Assembly: GCA_947165085.1 (NCBI GenBank)
Contig: CAMUZA010000008.1
Span: forward strand, 1-50,620
From: an uncultured Clostridia bacterium
GTDB lineage: Bacteria; Bacillota; Clostridia; Oscillospirales; Oscillospiraceae
Reading direction: 5' to 3'
Length of the DNA: 50,620 nucleotides
Position 1 is the first letter of the stretch, and every line of letters begins with the position of its first letter. This document shows, one piece after another, positions 41,108 to 49,338 of this stretch. The translations under genes and the position numbers were made by a program. The notes beneath the pieces are model-generated. The model saw only the letters and a program-made list of their open reading frames with translations. It was not told the origin of the DNA and did no database searches.

Positions 41108-43213
41108 ATGAAGATTTCCGACTATTTCGGCGAAAACGTATTCAGCAAGGCGGTCATGCAGGCGCGCCTTCCGCGCGAGGTTTATGACGAGGTCTGCTCT
41201 GTCATGGAGCACGGCGGTCAGATCTCCATGGCGTCTGCCGACGTCGTTGCGAAAGCGATGATGGAATGGGCGGTCGAAAAAGGCGCGACACATTATACGC
41301 ACTGGTTCATGCCGCTGACCGGCGTCACGGCGGAAAAGCACGATTCTTTCCTCTCCGTGCCGGACGAACAGGGCAAAGTTATTCTGCGGCTGACCGGAAA
41401 GCAGCTCATCATGGGCGAGCCGGATGCGTCCTCCTTCCCCACCGGCGGTCTTCGCGCCACCCACTATGCCCGCGGCTATACTGCGTGGGACATCACCTCT
41501 CCCGCCTTCGTCAAGGAGATGTCCTGCGGCACGATCCTGTGCATCCCGACGGTGTTCATCTCCTACACCGGCGAGGCGCTCGACAACAAGACCCCGCTGC
41601 TGCGCTCCATGGAAGCGCTCTCTCAGCAGGCGATCCGCATCGTGCGTCTGTTCGGTGATCAAAAGGCGACGAAAGTCATCCCGTCCGTCGGCGCAGAGCA
41701 AGAGTATTTCATCGTTGACCGTGAAAAGTACCTCAAGCGCCGCGACCTGATCTATACCGGACGGACGCTCTTCGGCGCGCCGGCGCCCAAAGGACAGGAG
41801 CTTGAGGATCAGTACTTCGGCGTCATCCGCGAGCGCGTCGGCGAATTCATGGCGGATCTGAACGTGGAGCTGTGGAAAATGGGCATTCCCGCCACGACCC
41901 AGCACAACGAGGTCGCGCCGGCGCAGCATGAAAGCGCGCCGATCTATGCCACCTGCAACGTCGCGGTCGACCACAATCAGCTGACGATGGAGACGATGAA
42001 GCGCGTCGCCAACCGCCACGGTCTGGTGTGTCTTCTGCACGAGAAGCCCTTTGCGGGCGTCAACGGCTCCGGCAAGCACAACAACTGGTCGATCAGCACC
42101 GACACCGGCGAAAACCTGCTCGATCCGGGCAAAACGCCGAGCGACAACCTCCAGTTCCTGCTGGTGCTCTCCTGCATTATCAAGGCGGTCGACCGCCATG
42201 CCGACCTTCTTCGCATGTCTACCGCCTGCGTCGGCAACGATCAGCGTCTCGGCGCGGACGAAGCGCCGCCCGCCATCGTTTCGATCTTCCTCGGCAGTCA
42301 GTTGGAAGACCTGGTGGAGCAGATCGTCAAAAACGGAACGGCAGCGGACTGTCTCTCCGTCGGTCAGCTCGACACGGGCGTTTCCACCCTGCCGCTGATC
42401 AACAAAGACGCAGCCGACCGCAACCGCACTTCCCCCTTCGCATTCACCGGCAACAAATTCGAGTTCCGCATGGTCGGCTCGTCCGACTGCATCGCCAACT
42501 CCAACACCGTGCTGAACACGATCGTTGCCGAGGCGTTCAGTGAAGCGGCGGACGTGCTGGAGCAGAGCAGCGATGTTCCGCGCGACGCGATCCGTCTCGT
42601 CGCGGAAAACCTGCGCGCTCACAGCCGAGTGATCTTTAACGGCAACGGCTACAGCGAGGAATGGATCTGCGAGGCGGCGCGGCGCGGTCTTCCTAATCTG
42701 CCGAGCATGGTCTCCGCCATTCCTACGCTGACGACGGAAAAAGCGATCGAGCTTTTCGGCAGATTCGGCGTATTCACCGCCGCAGAGCTGGAGTCCCGCA
42801 GCGAGATCATGTACGAAACCTTCGCGAAGGTCACCTTCATTGAAGCGCGGACGATGGCGCACATGGCGGCAAAGCACTATATCCCCGCGATCGTGCGCTA
42901 CTGCACGCGCCTCGGCGACTCCGTCTGCAAGGTGCGCGCCGCCTGCCCGCAGGCGAGCGTTCGCGTGCAGGAAGTCCTGCTTGAGCAGACCAGCTCTCTT
43001 CTGACCGCTGCCAGTGACGCGCTCGACGCTCTGCAGGGCGCGATCGACCGCGGCAGCCGGACGGACAGCGTGAAGGACGTCGCGAATTACTGCCACGACG
43101 TCATCGTGCCCGCGATGAAGGCGCTGCGCGACCCGATCGACCGCCTGGAGCTGCTCGTGGACAAGGATCTCTGGCCGGTGCCCACCTACGGCGACCTGGT
43201 TTTCGAAGTATAA
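41108..43213 (+). CDS. glnN: Glutamine synthetase, type III
   Basis: ATP-dependent ammonia assimilation into glutamine. The 701-residue length is typical of GSIII, well above the about 450 of GSI. The opening (FGENVFSKAVMQARLPREVY), THYTHWFMPLTG (about residues 61-72), the catalytic core EQEYFIVD (about 198-205), HNEVAPAQHE (about 264-273) and NGSGKHNNWSISTDTGENL (about 319-337), and the long C-terminal GSIII region are all present. Start ATG 41108 after GGAGGAATCTCTC. No PII gene or transporter lies beside it. Confidence 0.96.
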   Translation: MKISDYFGENVFSKAVMQARLPREVYDEVCSVMEHGGQISMASADVVAKAMMEWAVEKGATHYTHWFMPLTGVTAEKHDSFLSVPDEQGKVILRLTGKQLIMGEPDASSFPTGGLRATHYARGYTAWDITSPAFVKEMSCGTILCIPTVFISYTGEALDNKTPLLRSMEALSQQAIRIVRLFGDQKATKVIPSVGAEQEYFIVDREKYLKRRDLIYTGRTLFGAPAPKGQELEDQYFGVIRERVGEFMADLNVELWKMGIPATTQHNEVAPAQHESAPIYATCNVAVDHNQLTMETMKRVANRHGLVCLLHEKPFAGVNGSGKHNNWSISTDTGENLLDPGKTPSDNLQFLLVLSCIIKAVDRHADLLRMSTACVGNDQRLGADEAPPAIVSIFLGSQLEDLVEQIVKNGTAADCLSVGQLDTGVSTLPLINKDAADRNRTSPFAFTGNKFEFRMVGSSDCIANSNTVLNTIVAEAFSEAADVLEQSSDVPRDAIRLVAENLRAHSRVIFNGNGYSEEWICEAARRGLPNLPSMVSAIPTLTTEKAIELFGRFGVFTAAELESRSEIMYETFAKVTFIEARTMAHMAAKHYIPAIVRYCTRLGDSVCKVRAACPQASVRVQEVLLEQTSSLLTAASDALDALQGAIDRGSRTDSVKDVANYCHDVIVPAMKALRDPIDRLELLVDKDLWPVPTYGDLVFEV

Positions 43214-43219
43214 AAATAT

Positions 43220-43245
43220 GGCGGCTGAGCTTTGGCTCAGCCGCC
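43220..43245 (+). terminator. Intrinsic terminator of glnN
   Basis: Eleven-base stem GGCGGCTGAGC/GCTCAGCCGCC with a TTTG loop, then AGTGCTTTTTC. It may also serve the convergent YczE-like gene that ends at 43255. Confidence 0.85.
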
Positions 43246-43254
43246 AGTGCTTTT

Positions 43255-43971
43255 TCATTCCGTATTTGTAATATCGTTCGGCTGGCACTCATCCGCAAAC
43301 CATTTTCTCCACGGGAATACGTCGTAGAACGCCCAGTGCCTGTCATAAAACGCCGAGAATCTGCCGATGATCCAGCCGTTGATCAGTGCGCATACGACGG
43401 TACCCCATTTTACACCCTCGAAGCGCCACAGTCCGAAGATCAGGAAGCTCATGATAATGCCAACCAGACAACTGACGCAGTCATAGACCGTCTTGAAGCG
43501 GTTGATATTCACGCGGAAGCGGGAGGACACTTCCTTCACAAACAGCTCGTAGACCTCCGGCGAAATATATGTGTGGAACATCGCCGAAACGCCGGCAGAG
43601 CCAAAGAGCATTCCCAGAATGTAATAGACGATCCTCAGCCAGAGCGCCTCTGCCGGCAGACGCTGCCCGAGCAGCATAAAACCGTCGAGCACGAAGCCGT
43701 AGATCACCGCTGTGACAAAGGAGAACAGGTACGACAGGCGAAAACGCCGCAGAAGCAGCACCATGAGCAGAAGCAGCACCGCCTGCAGGCAATACTCCGC
43801 CATGCCGAACGTGACGAAGCTCCATACGGGAGAAAGCCAGCGGTACAGCAGATACGCCGGCGCGACGATCATCGACACGCCGAAGTCCGCCTTTTCCATC
43901 AGCATCACGCCAAAGGCGAGAAAGATGATACCGAGCACGTACATCAGTTCCGTACTGCATCTCTTTTTCAT
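43255..43971 (-). CDS. YczE/YyaS/YitT-like integral membrane protein
   Basis: A 238-residue protein with about five membrane segments and the family opening YVLGIIFLAFGVMLMEKADFG and later SRFRVNINRFKTVYDC. Family function is unknown; the B. subtilis relative YczE affects lipopeptide production. Start ATG 43971 behind GGAGGGGGAGCTT; in-frame sequence further upstream belongs to other genes. Last gene of the GH25-SDR-ppa operon, 20 bases after the 51-codon ORF. Confidence 0.82.
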   Translation of the reverse strand: MKKRCSTELMYVLGIIFLAFGVMLMEKADFGVSMIVAPAYLLYRWLSPVWSFVTFGMAEYCLQAVLLLLMVLLLRRFRLSYLFSFVTAVIYGFVLDGFMLLGQRLPAEALWLRIVYYILGMLFGSAGVSAMFHTYISPEVYELFVKEVSSRFRVNINRFKTVYDCVSCLVGIIMSFLIFGLWRFEGVKWGTVVCALINGWIIGRFSAFYDRHWAFYDVFPWRKWFADECQPNDITNTE

Positions 43972-43991
43972 AAGCTCCCCCTCCGCTCCGA

Positions 43992-44147
43992 TCATCCGAT
44001 CATCTTCATCATCCCGGGGCGCGTGATGACCGCAAAGCCCTTGAGATAAAACGACATGCCGCCGTCTCCGATCAATCTTGCCATGCCGACGGGCGTGTAC
44101 AGTTTCAAAAACAGATCTGCGTCTATCTTGCTGATTTCCACTTTCAT
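43992..44147 (-). CDS. Small ORF (51 codons) coupled to ppa, function unknown
   Basis: ATG 44147 overlaps the ppa stop as ATGA, the same coupling seen between the SDR and ppa genes, and the stop at 43992 is followed 20 bases later by the YczE-like gene. The product is MKVEISKIDADLFLKLY... to ...GFAVITRPGMMKMIG: no signal peptide or membrane helix, two GG or GD turns and four Met near the C terminus. I do not recognise it. Without the overlap I would not call it; with it, translation is likely. Confidence 0.6.
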   Translation of the reverse strand: MKVEISKIDADLFLKLYTPVGMARLIGDGGMSFYLKGFAVITRPGMMKMIG

Positions 44148-44656
44148 CGTTCTGCTCCGATGTCTTTGCTCTGTTTTTCGGCATACCGCGCCTTACATTC
44201 CTCAATGATCTGCAGCGCGTCTTCCTTGCCGTGATACTTGCCGGTCGTGACCTCGACCTTCTGCAGCACCTTGTAGTTATCGAAGAAATTTCTGATTTCC
44301 TTGAGGATAAAGTCCGGCAGCTCGTCCAGATCTTGATAGTCGGCGTATCTGGGGTCACAGTCTACAACGGAGATCAGCTTATAGTCCGTCTTGCCGCCGT
44401 CCGTCATCTCAAGGTAGCCCAGCACCCGCGCGGGCACGTAGCAGCCCGGGAAAGTCGGGTTGTCGGAAATCACCAGAATATCCAAAGGGTCGCCGTCCGG
44501 CGCAAGGGTATTTTCAATAATGCCATACTCCGTCGGATAAATCATCGAGGCATACAGCACTCTGTCCAGCTTGATCTTTCCCGTCCTCTCGTCCACCTCA
44601 TATTTGTTCTTGGAATGCAGGGGGATCTCGATCAAGGCTTCCACCGTATTGCTCAT
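44144..44656 (-). CDS. ppa: Inorganic pyrophosphatase, soluble family I
   Basis: Hydrolyses pyrophosphate to phosphate, pulling biosynthetic reactions forward. The 170-residue product shows EIPLHSKNKYEVDERTGKI (about residues 9-27), YPTEYGIIENTLAPDGDPLD (about 40-59; the DGDPLD Asp residues bind metal) and DCDPRY (about 97-102). Start ATG 44656 after AAAGGAGAACGGCC; it overlaps the SDR stop as ATGA. Membrane pyrophosphatases are common in Clostridia, so a soluble family I enzyme is informative. Confidence 0.95.
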   Translation of the reverse strand: MSNTVEALIEIPLHSKNKYEVDERTGKIKLDRVLYASMIYPTEYGIIENTLAPDGDPLDILVISDNPTFPGCYVPARVLGYLEMTDGGKTDYKLISVVDCDPRYADYQDLDELPDFILKEIRNFFDNYKVLQKVEVTTGKYHGKEDALQIIEECKARYAEKQSKDIGAER

Positions 44657-45462
44657 GGCCGTTCTCCTTTCGGTTTCAATATCTTCCGTATGACAGCGGT
44701 CTGTCCTTTTGCGGGCAGGACGTTCCAAAGTCTCAGCAGTCGATTGCGGTTGACGTTATAAACGTACCTCGGTCTTTTTGCCATCAGCGTACGCAGCGCA
44801 GTTTTTGCGATTTTTTCAGGCGGAATGTTTTTTGATTCCACTCTGTTCACGATCCTTCTGAACTTTTCCGCATTACATGCGTAAATGCGGGTGTTGGAGC
44901 AGAATTCCTCCAGCTCCCGCGTGGAGTCGGAAAGCAGTCCCGTCTTTACCGCGCCGGGGCGAAGCACCGAAACACTGATCCCAAGCAGCTGCAATTCCAT
45001 TCTCAATGATTCCGCATACCGCTCCAGCGCGGTCTTCGTAATCGCATAAATGCCGGTAAAGGGCAGCGGCGCGATGGGCGCAAGCTCGCTCGACGTCAGG
45101 ATGATCCGGCTGCCCTCCCGCAGCAGCGGCAGGAACGCCTTGTTGACCCGGTACGCGCCGAAGAGATTGACGTTGAAAATCTCCGTAAAACGCGCTTCGC
45201 TCATTTCGACGAGGGAATCCAGCCGGTAGATCCCCGCAAAGTGCACGATCGCATCCAGTTTGCCGGTCTGCGAGGCGACGAACGCAAACGCGCGGTCGAT
45301 GCTCTCGGCGTCCGTTACGTCCGCTTCCACGGGAATGATATTCGGTTCCGCTTCCTTGACGGTTCTGTCTGCGGCAAACACGGAATATCCGCGCTCTGCG
45401 AACGCCTTTGCCGTCGCATATCCCATTCCGCCGTACGCGCCGGTGATCAATACATGCTTCAT
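44653..45462 (-). CDS. Short-chain dehydrogenase/reductase
   Basis: NAD(P)-dependent oxidoreductase of 269 residues with a classical Rossmann fold: TGAYGGMG (residues 7-14), HFAGIY in place of NNAG (about 74-79), active-site Ser in LTSSEL and the YAITK catalytic pair (about 143-147), followed by RPGAVKTG. The C-terminal tail (about 215-269) is longer than in plain SDRs and basic, with a final membrane-like LRLWNVL patch. Substrate unknown. Start ATG 45462, 13 bases after the GH25 gene stops. Confidence 0.9.
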   Translation of the reverse strand: MKHVLITGAYGGMGYATAKAFAERGYSVFAADRTVKEAEPNIIPVEADVTDAESIDRAFAFVASQTGKLDAIVHFAGIYRLDSLVEMSEARFTEIFNVNLFGAYRVNKAFLPLLREGSRIILTSSELAPIAPLPFTGIYAITKTALERYAESLRMELQLLGISVSVLRPGAVKTGLLSDSTRELEEFCSNTRIYACNAEKFRRIVNRVESKNIPPEKIAKTALRTLMAKRPRYVYNVNRNRLLRLWNVLPAKGQTAVIRKILKPKGERP

Positions 45463-45475
45463 CGCTGTATTTCCT

Positions 45476-46306
45476 TTAGTTGAAGATCAAGTCCATATCG
45501 ACCGAAGTCTCAATGCCCGGGATACTGCCCTCGCTGGTGTACTGCAGACAGTCGAAGTGATAATCGAACGTCGGGTTGTCGCCGTACTCCGCGAGCCACA
45601 GCTCGTAATTCTGCAGCCGCACAAAATCCAGATAGGCATAGCCGTACTCCCGGTTGAAATACACGCCCGGAGTATAGCCGCCCTTCCGCACTGTTTCGCA
45701 GAAAGCGACGGAGCAGTCGGTCAGCGGAACCGCGCCCGGGTCAGCAGTCCTGGAGTCGTCGCCGCGCTCCTCCCAGTCGTAATAGACCGGCAGATCCAGC
45801 GGCTCGCCGTCCAGAAGCTCCAAAACAAATTCCGCCTCCTCGGCGGCCTCCCCGACCGTCAGCGCCTGCGAGAAAAAATACACACCGACCTTCAGACCGG
45901 CTTCCTTCGCGCCGTTTAGATTGGCGCGGAACGTCTCGTCCTCGTAGAGACCTCCTTCGGTCGAGCCGCGCAGTCCTGCGCGGATGATCGCGAACGTAAC
46001 GCCTGCATCACGCACCTGCTCCCAGTCGATCAATCCCTGATGGACAGAGACGTCGATCCCCGTCTGAGCGCCCGGGTAGCGGAGAAAACCGTCTTCAAAA
46101 TGGAAGTCCGCCGGATCGCGTTCGTTCCACGGCGCGGTTGCCGCAGTTGTCTCCGGCACAGGCTCCGGCTCCGGCGCAGGCTCGGCCACACAGGAATACA
46201 GGATCAGCCCGAGCGCAGCGGTGAACGCCACCGCCGCAAGCACGGTGATCCAGATCGCAAGGGCGCGATTCGGTTGTTTCTTTCTTCTTTTCCGTTTCTG
46301 TGCCAT
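45476..46306 (-). CDS. Membrane-anchored glycoside hydrolase family 25 lysozyme
   Basis: Muramidase of 276 residues cutting the N-acetylmuramic acid bond. A basic N terminus and one membrane anchor (about residues 15-40) lead to an Ala/Glu/Pro linker (about 41-62) and the GH25 barrel with GIDVSVHQG (Asp about 85) and VYYDWE (Asp and catalytic Glu, about 177-179), ending in DMDLIFN. Start ATG 46306. First gene of a five-gene operon with an extended -10 promoter; probably wall remodelling rather than phage lysis, as no holin is present. Confidence 0.92.
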   Translation of the reverse strand: MAQKRKRRKKQPNRALAIWITVLAAVAFTAALGLILYSCVAEPAPEPEPVPETTAATAPWNERDPADFHFEDGFLRYPGAQTGIDVSVHQGLIDWEQVRDAGVTFAIIRAGLRGSTEGGLYEDETFRANLNGAKEAGLKVGVYFFSQALTVGEAAEEAEFVLELLDGEPLDLPVYYDWEERGDDSRTADPGAVPLTDCSVAFCETVRKGGYTPGVYFNREYGYAYLDFVRLQNYELWLAEYGDNPTFDYHFDCLQYTSEGSIPGIETSVDMDLIFN

Positions 46307-46329
46307 AACTGACCGCCTTTCCTGCCGTC

Positions 46330-46335
46330 ATTATA
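46330..46335 (-). promoter_or_regulatory. Extended -10 promoter of the GH25 operon
   Basis: Minus strand TGGTATAAT with the TATAAT at 46335-46330; no good -35 at 16-18 bp (nearest TTCGAC at 18). Shares a 62-bp region with the divergent capA promoter. Confidence 0.6.
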
Positions 46336-46366
46336 CCACATTCGTCAATCCCTGTCGAAAAAAGAC

Positions 46367-46395
46367 TTGTCTAACCGGCAAATCTATTGTAGAAT
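46367..46395 (+). promoter_or_regulatory. Promoter of the CapA-like gene
   Basis: Plus strand TTGTCT (46367-46372), 17-bp spacer, TAGAAT (46390-46395). Confidence 0.65.
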
Positions 46396-46425
46396 AGAGT
46401 GACTATCAATTTGGAGGTCCTTTCA

Positions 46426-47601
46426 TTGACTTACATGCTCCGCAGAGGGGCGGCAGCTCTTCTGCTTCTGACGGCGCTCTGTCTGCTGTTTGCCTGCGGC
46501 GATCCCGGAGAACCGGCGGCAACGGAGGCTGCTGCGAATACCACGGTGCGGATCTCCGCCGTCGGCGATATTTTTCTGACTGAGGATCAGATCGAGGACG
46601 CGCGGTGCGCGGACGGCTCGTTCAATTTCATGCCGCAGTTTTCCGGAGTCTGCACCACCCTGTCCAAGGCCGATCTGACCATCGGCAATTTCGAGGGAAC
46701 GTTCGCCGGCACGCCCTACGGCGTCGAGCACGGCAGCTATCCGGACGAATTCGCCGTCGCGCTGAACGGCGCCGGCTTCGACCTGCTGCAGACGGCGAAT
46801 TCTTTCAGCGTCTACAACGGTCTGGCAGGATTGAAGCGCACGAAGGACGTCATCGAAAACAACGGCATGCTCTGCAGCGGCACCTACCGCGACGCTTCCG
46901 AACACAGCGACGAACAGGTCATGGTTTTTGAGATCAACGGTATTCGCGTCGCGGTGCTCTCTTTCACAAAGGGACTCGGCGGAATGACCATCCCGTCCGG
47001 CGAGGAATACTGCGTGGATCTTCTCTATAAGGACTACGCAAGCGACTATGAGCAGATCGACACGGAGGGTATCACCGCCGCCATTGACAAGGCGAAAAAG
47101 CAAAGCCCGGACGTGCTGATCGCGATGGTCCACTGGGGCAGTGAAAACGTCCGCGAAGTCAGCAAGCGGCAGGAGAGTATCGCCGACCTGATGCTCCAGA
47201 ACGGCGTGGACGTGATTCTCGGCTCGCATCCGCATCTGGTCGGCAAGGTGGAGAAGCGTTCCGTCCGTATGGACGACGGCACGCGCAAGAACGTGCTGAT
47301 TGCCTACAGCCTCGGCGACTTCTGCAAGGTCGGCAGCGGGCAGAGCAATATGTATCCGGTGCTGAATCTCGTCTTCACCCGCGATTCTTACACCGGCAAA
47401 ACGGTCCTGAGTGAAGTGAGCTGTTCCAGCATCGTCGCCATGGACAACGGCGCGGAGGCGCCGGACCGCTATACGATCCTCGACGCGGACAACGCGATCT
47501 CCCTGTATGAAAAAAACTACTACGACCGCATCACAAGCGACCTCTATCAGTCGCTGCTGTCCAAGCGGGAGAACCTGCTCTCCGTGATGGAGCTGGAATA
47601 G
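46426..47601 (+). CDS. CapA-family lipoprotein (metallophosphatase-like)
   Basis: A 391-residue CapA/PgsA-type protein. The N terminus is a lipoprotein signal (LLLLTALCLLFAC, lipobox LFAC) and the CapA fold follows: SAVGDIFLTE (about residues 44-53), LTIGNFEGTFAG (about 81-92), NSFSVYNGLAGL (about 124-135), MVHWGSEN (about 234-241) and ILGSHPHLVG (about 264-273). Relatives join poly-gamma-glutamate capsule export or act as phosphatases; no capB or capC is nearby, so capsule synthesis is not supported. TTG 46426 is the preferred start: GGAGGT stands seven bases ahead of it, while the next ATG (46435) is 16 bases away. Confidence 0.88.
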   Translation: MTYMLRRGAAALLLLTALCLLFACGDPGEPAATEAAANTTVRISAVGDIFLTEDQIEDARCADGSFNFMPQFSGVCTTLSKADLTIGNFEGTFAGTPYGVEHGSYPDEFAVALNGAGFDLLQTANSFSVYNGLAGLKRTKDVIENNGMLCSGTYRDASEHSDEQVMVFEINGIRVAVLSFTKGLGGMTIPSGEEYCVDLLYKDYASDYEQIDTEGITAAIDKAKKQSPDVLIAMVHWGSENVREVSKRQESIADLMLQNGVDVILGSHPHLVGKVEKRSVRMDDGTRKNVLIAYSLGDFCKVGSGQSNMYPVLNLVFTRDSYTGKTVLSEVSCSSIVAMDNGAEAPDRYTILDADNAISLYEKNYYDRITSDLYQSLLSKRENLLSVMELE

Positions 47602-47671
47602 CAATCCGCAAAGAAAAGAGACGCTTCGTTGGAAGGTGCAGATTAGGGATATTTAATTCCTAAAAAAGAAG

Positions 47672-47705
47672 ACGGCATAGCTTACGATCATGTAGGCTAT
47701 GCCGT
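47672..47705. terminator. Bidirectional terminator at the recombinase end
   Basis: Ten-base stem ACGGCATAGC/GCTATGCCGT, followed by CTTCTTTTTT on the minus strand and TTCTCTTT on the plus strand. The stop codon TAG of the recombinase fragment lies in the stem. Also stops transcripts from capA. Confidence 0.85.
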
Positions 47706-48505
47706 TTCTCTTTGCTCTTCCGGCTCTTCCGGCTCTTCCGGCTCTTCCGGGATATCGACCACGCCGATGAAGTTCCACCAGATGACCAGCGTCTGTTTCT
47801 TCGTCCGTGTGCCGGGTACTTTTTCCGGCTTCTTGACTTCGATCTTCTCCACGAAGGAGCGGATGATCTCCGCGGTGAGTTCCGTGATGTCCGTGTACCG
47901 GCGCACCATGCCCATGAAGGAATCCACGTTCAGCCGTTCTTCTTTCGCCGCCGCCATGGCCGACTCAAGTTCCACAGCCCTGGCTTCAAGCTGTTTCTGC
48001 TCGGCTTCGTAGGTGGCGGACATCCTCGCAAAACGCTCATCGGAAATCTTCCCGTCGATGTTGTCCTCATAGAGACGCTGCAAGATGCCGTCCAGCTTCT
48101 TAATACGTTCCTTTGCCTGGGCAAGCTCTCTGCTACTGTCACGCATCAGGCGGGCGAGTTCTTTCTCATTCTGCTTTGTGAGCAGTTCTACGAATTCCGT
48201 CTCGTTGGCACGGGCGTACGCTGTGATGCGCTTCAGCCGATTGAGCAGAATCTCCTCAACCTGGACGTTGTGGATCTGGTGCGGAGTACATATTCCTTTG
48301 TGCTTTCTGTAACTGGCGCAGACGAATATTTCCTGTTCGTGCGTCCAGCCCCTGTGCCGTACCTGGTACAGTTTCGCGCCGCAGTCGGCACAGAACAGCA
48401 TCCCGGAGAGAGCCGGCATTTCGCCCATCGGAGTCTGCCTCCTGCGTCCGTCACAGATGCGCTGAACTATATCAAAAGTCTCCTGATCGATGATCGGCTC
48501 ATGAC
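47697..48505 (-). pseudogene. Large serine recombinase, C-terminal fragment
   Basis: Only the C-terminal part of a TnpX/Tn5397-type site-specific recombinase remains. In frame it reads from HEPIIDQETFDIVQRIC (about 48503) through the recombinase zinc ribbon (MLFCADCG, CASYRKHKGIC), a coiled coil (about 100 residues, LARLMRDSSRELAQAKERIKK) and a DUF4368-like end (EIIRSFVEKIEV). The N-terminal catalytic resolvase domain and most of the core are absent. An ORF from ATG 48428 could still be translated. The tail PEEPEEPEEPEE comes from four copies of a 9-base repeat (about 47716-47751). The upstream side joins a primase fragment, so a deletion fused the two. Confidence 0.8.
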
Positions 48506-49081
48506 AGCGTTGGCCCCGGTCGATTCCATGAGTTCTTCGGTCCGGGCAAGCTAGGACTCCGCTTCTTCCAGCTGTGCGTCTGTGAACTGCTGCATAGTCG
48601 CCTGGGAGCGTGGTTTCGACTCCTGCCAGCAGATCCCGTCGTACACGATGTAGTCGGTGGCCGGCGAGTAGCGGACATAGTCCCTGCTGTACTTGGCGAA
48701 GGCATAGGCCTTTCCGACATCGGAGTAATCGTCCGGCTTGCGCGGGGCGGGTCCGTTGTACTCCTCCGGCGGGACGTACCCTGCCTGGGCGGAGACGGTC
48801 TTGCCGAACTTCACGGCGCTGCCCCAGATGGTCTTCAGTTCGTTCATATCCAGGGGCGGATCACAGGCTTTCGCATTTTCAAGGAACTTCTCCCGTGCCT
48901 CACGGGTGTTGCCGTACCGCTTGATCAGCTTTCCGGCGAGACGGGACATGGTGGTGTTCCGCTCTCCCTCGGGAATGCGTCCGTCCGGCAGTTCGGCAAA
49001 GGCATCAGTCACAGACTTCTGCTCCGGCGCGGGTTTCGGCTTCGGCGGCGTTTTCTCCGCCATGAAGCTGTTAAGGTTCAT
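48503..49081 (-). pseudogene. P4-type phage/plasmid primase fragment (PriCT and D5-N start)
   Basis: The reading frame from ATG 49081 gives a PriCT-like domain (about residues 40-95, with GERNTTMSRLAGKLIKRYG and the CDPPLDMNELKTIW end) and then the beginning of a D5-N region (AYAFAKYSRDYVRYSPATDY, YDGICW). It meets TAG at 48551-48553, but beyond it the same frame goes on as LARTEELMESTGANAV before the joint with the recombinase, so the amber is probably a CAG-to-TAG change. The helicase part is missing. GGAGGT stands seven bases before ATG 49081. Confidence 0.75.
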
Positions 49082-49280
49082 CGGAGTGACCTCCGTGCAG
49101 CTCGACCTCGGGGTCTTTCACACCGAAGAAGAACCGTGCTGCATCCTTGGCTCCCGTGTCGAAATACGGGAAGAAAGCGATGACCGACTCCTTCAGCGCA
49201 CGGTAATCGTCTCCGTCCGTGACCGGATCGATGGGAAAGATGACGTGCAACCTGGGCCGAGGGCCGTAGCGTAACTTCAT
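49071..49280 (-). pseudogene. Prim-pol fragment of the same primase
   Basis: From ATG 49280 this frame encodes PRPRLHVIFPIDPVTDGDDY, then ALKESVIAFFPYFDTGAKDA and ARFFFG, the core of the primase-polymerase domain found at the start of P4-type primases. The frame is open a little further upstream (SGGKERIM precedes), but the usual N-terminal third is missing. It ends 10 bases inside the next fragment in another frame; the product of the two together would match one primase, so a frameshift is likely. Two separate coupled genes cannot be excluded. Confidence 0.7.
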
Positions 49281-49338
49281 GATGCGTTCCTTTCCGCCCG
49301 AGAACGGAAAGAGCCGGAACGCATAGCCGCAGAATAAG

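Noticed and set aside
43220-43245. Hairpin after glnN as a repeat element.
   Set aside because: It is a plain intrinsic terminator with a T tract and has no copies elsewhere in the window.
41021-43288. A 755-codon open frame on the minus strand opposite glutamine synthetase III.
   Set aside because: Same cause: the plus strand is a full, motif-perfect GSIII and has its own start site and terminator.
46426-47601. CapA-like gene as part of a poly-gamma-glutamate capsule cluster.
   Set aside because: No capB or capC partner is present; neighbours are unrelated.
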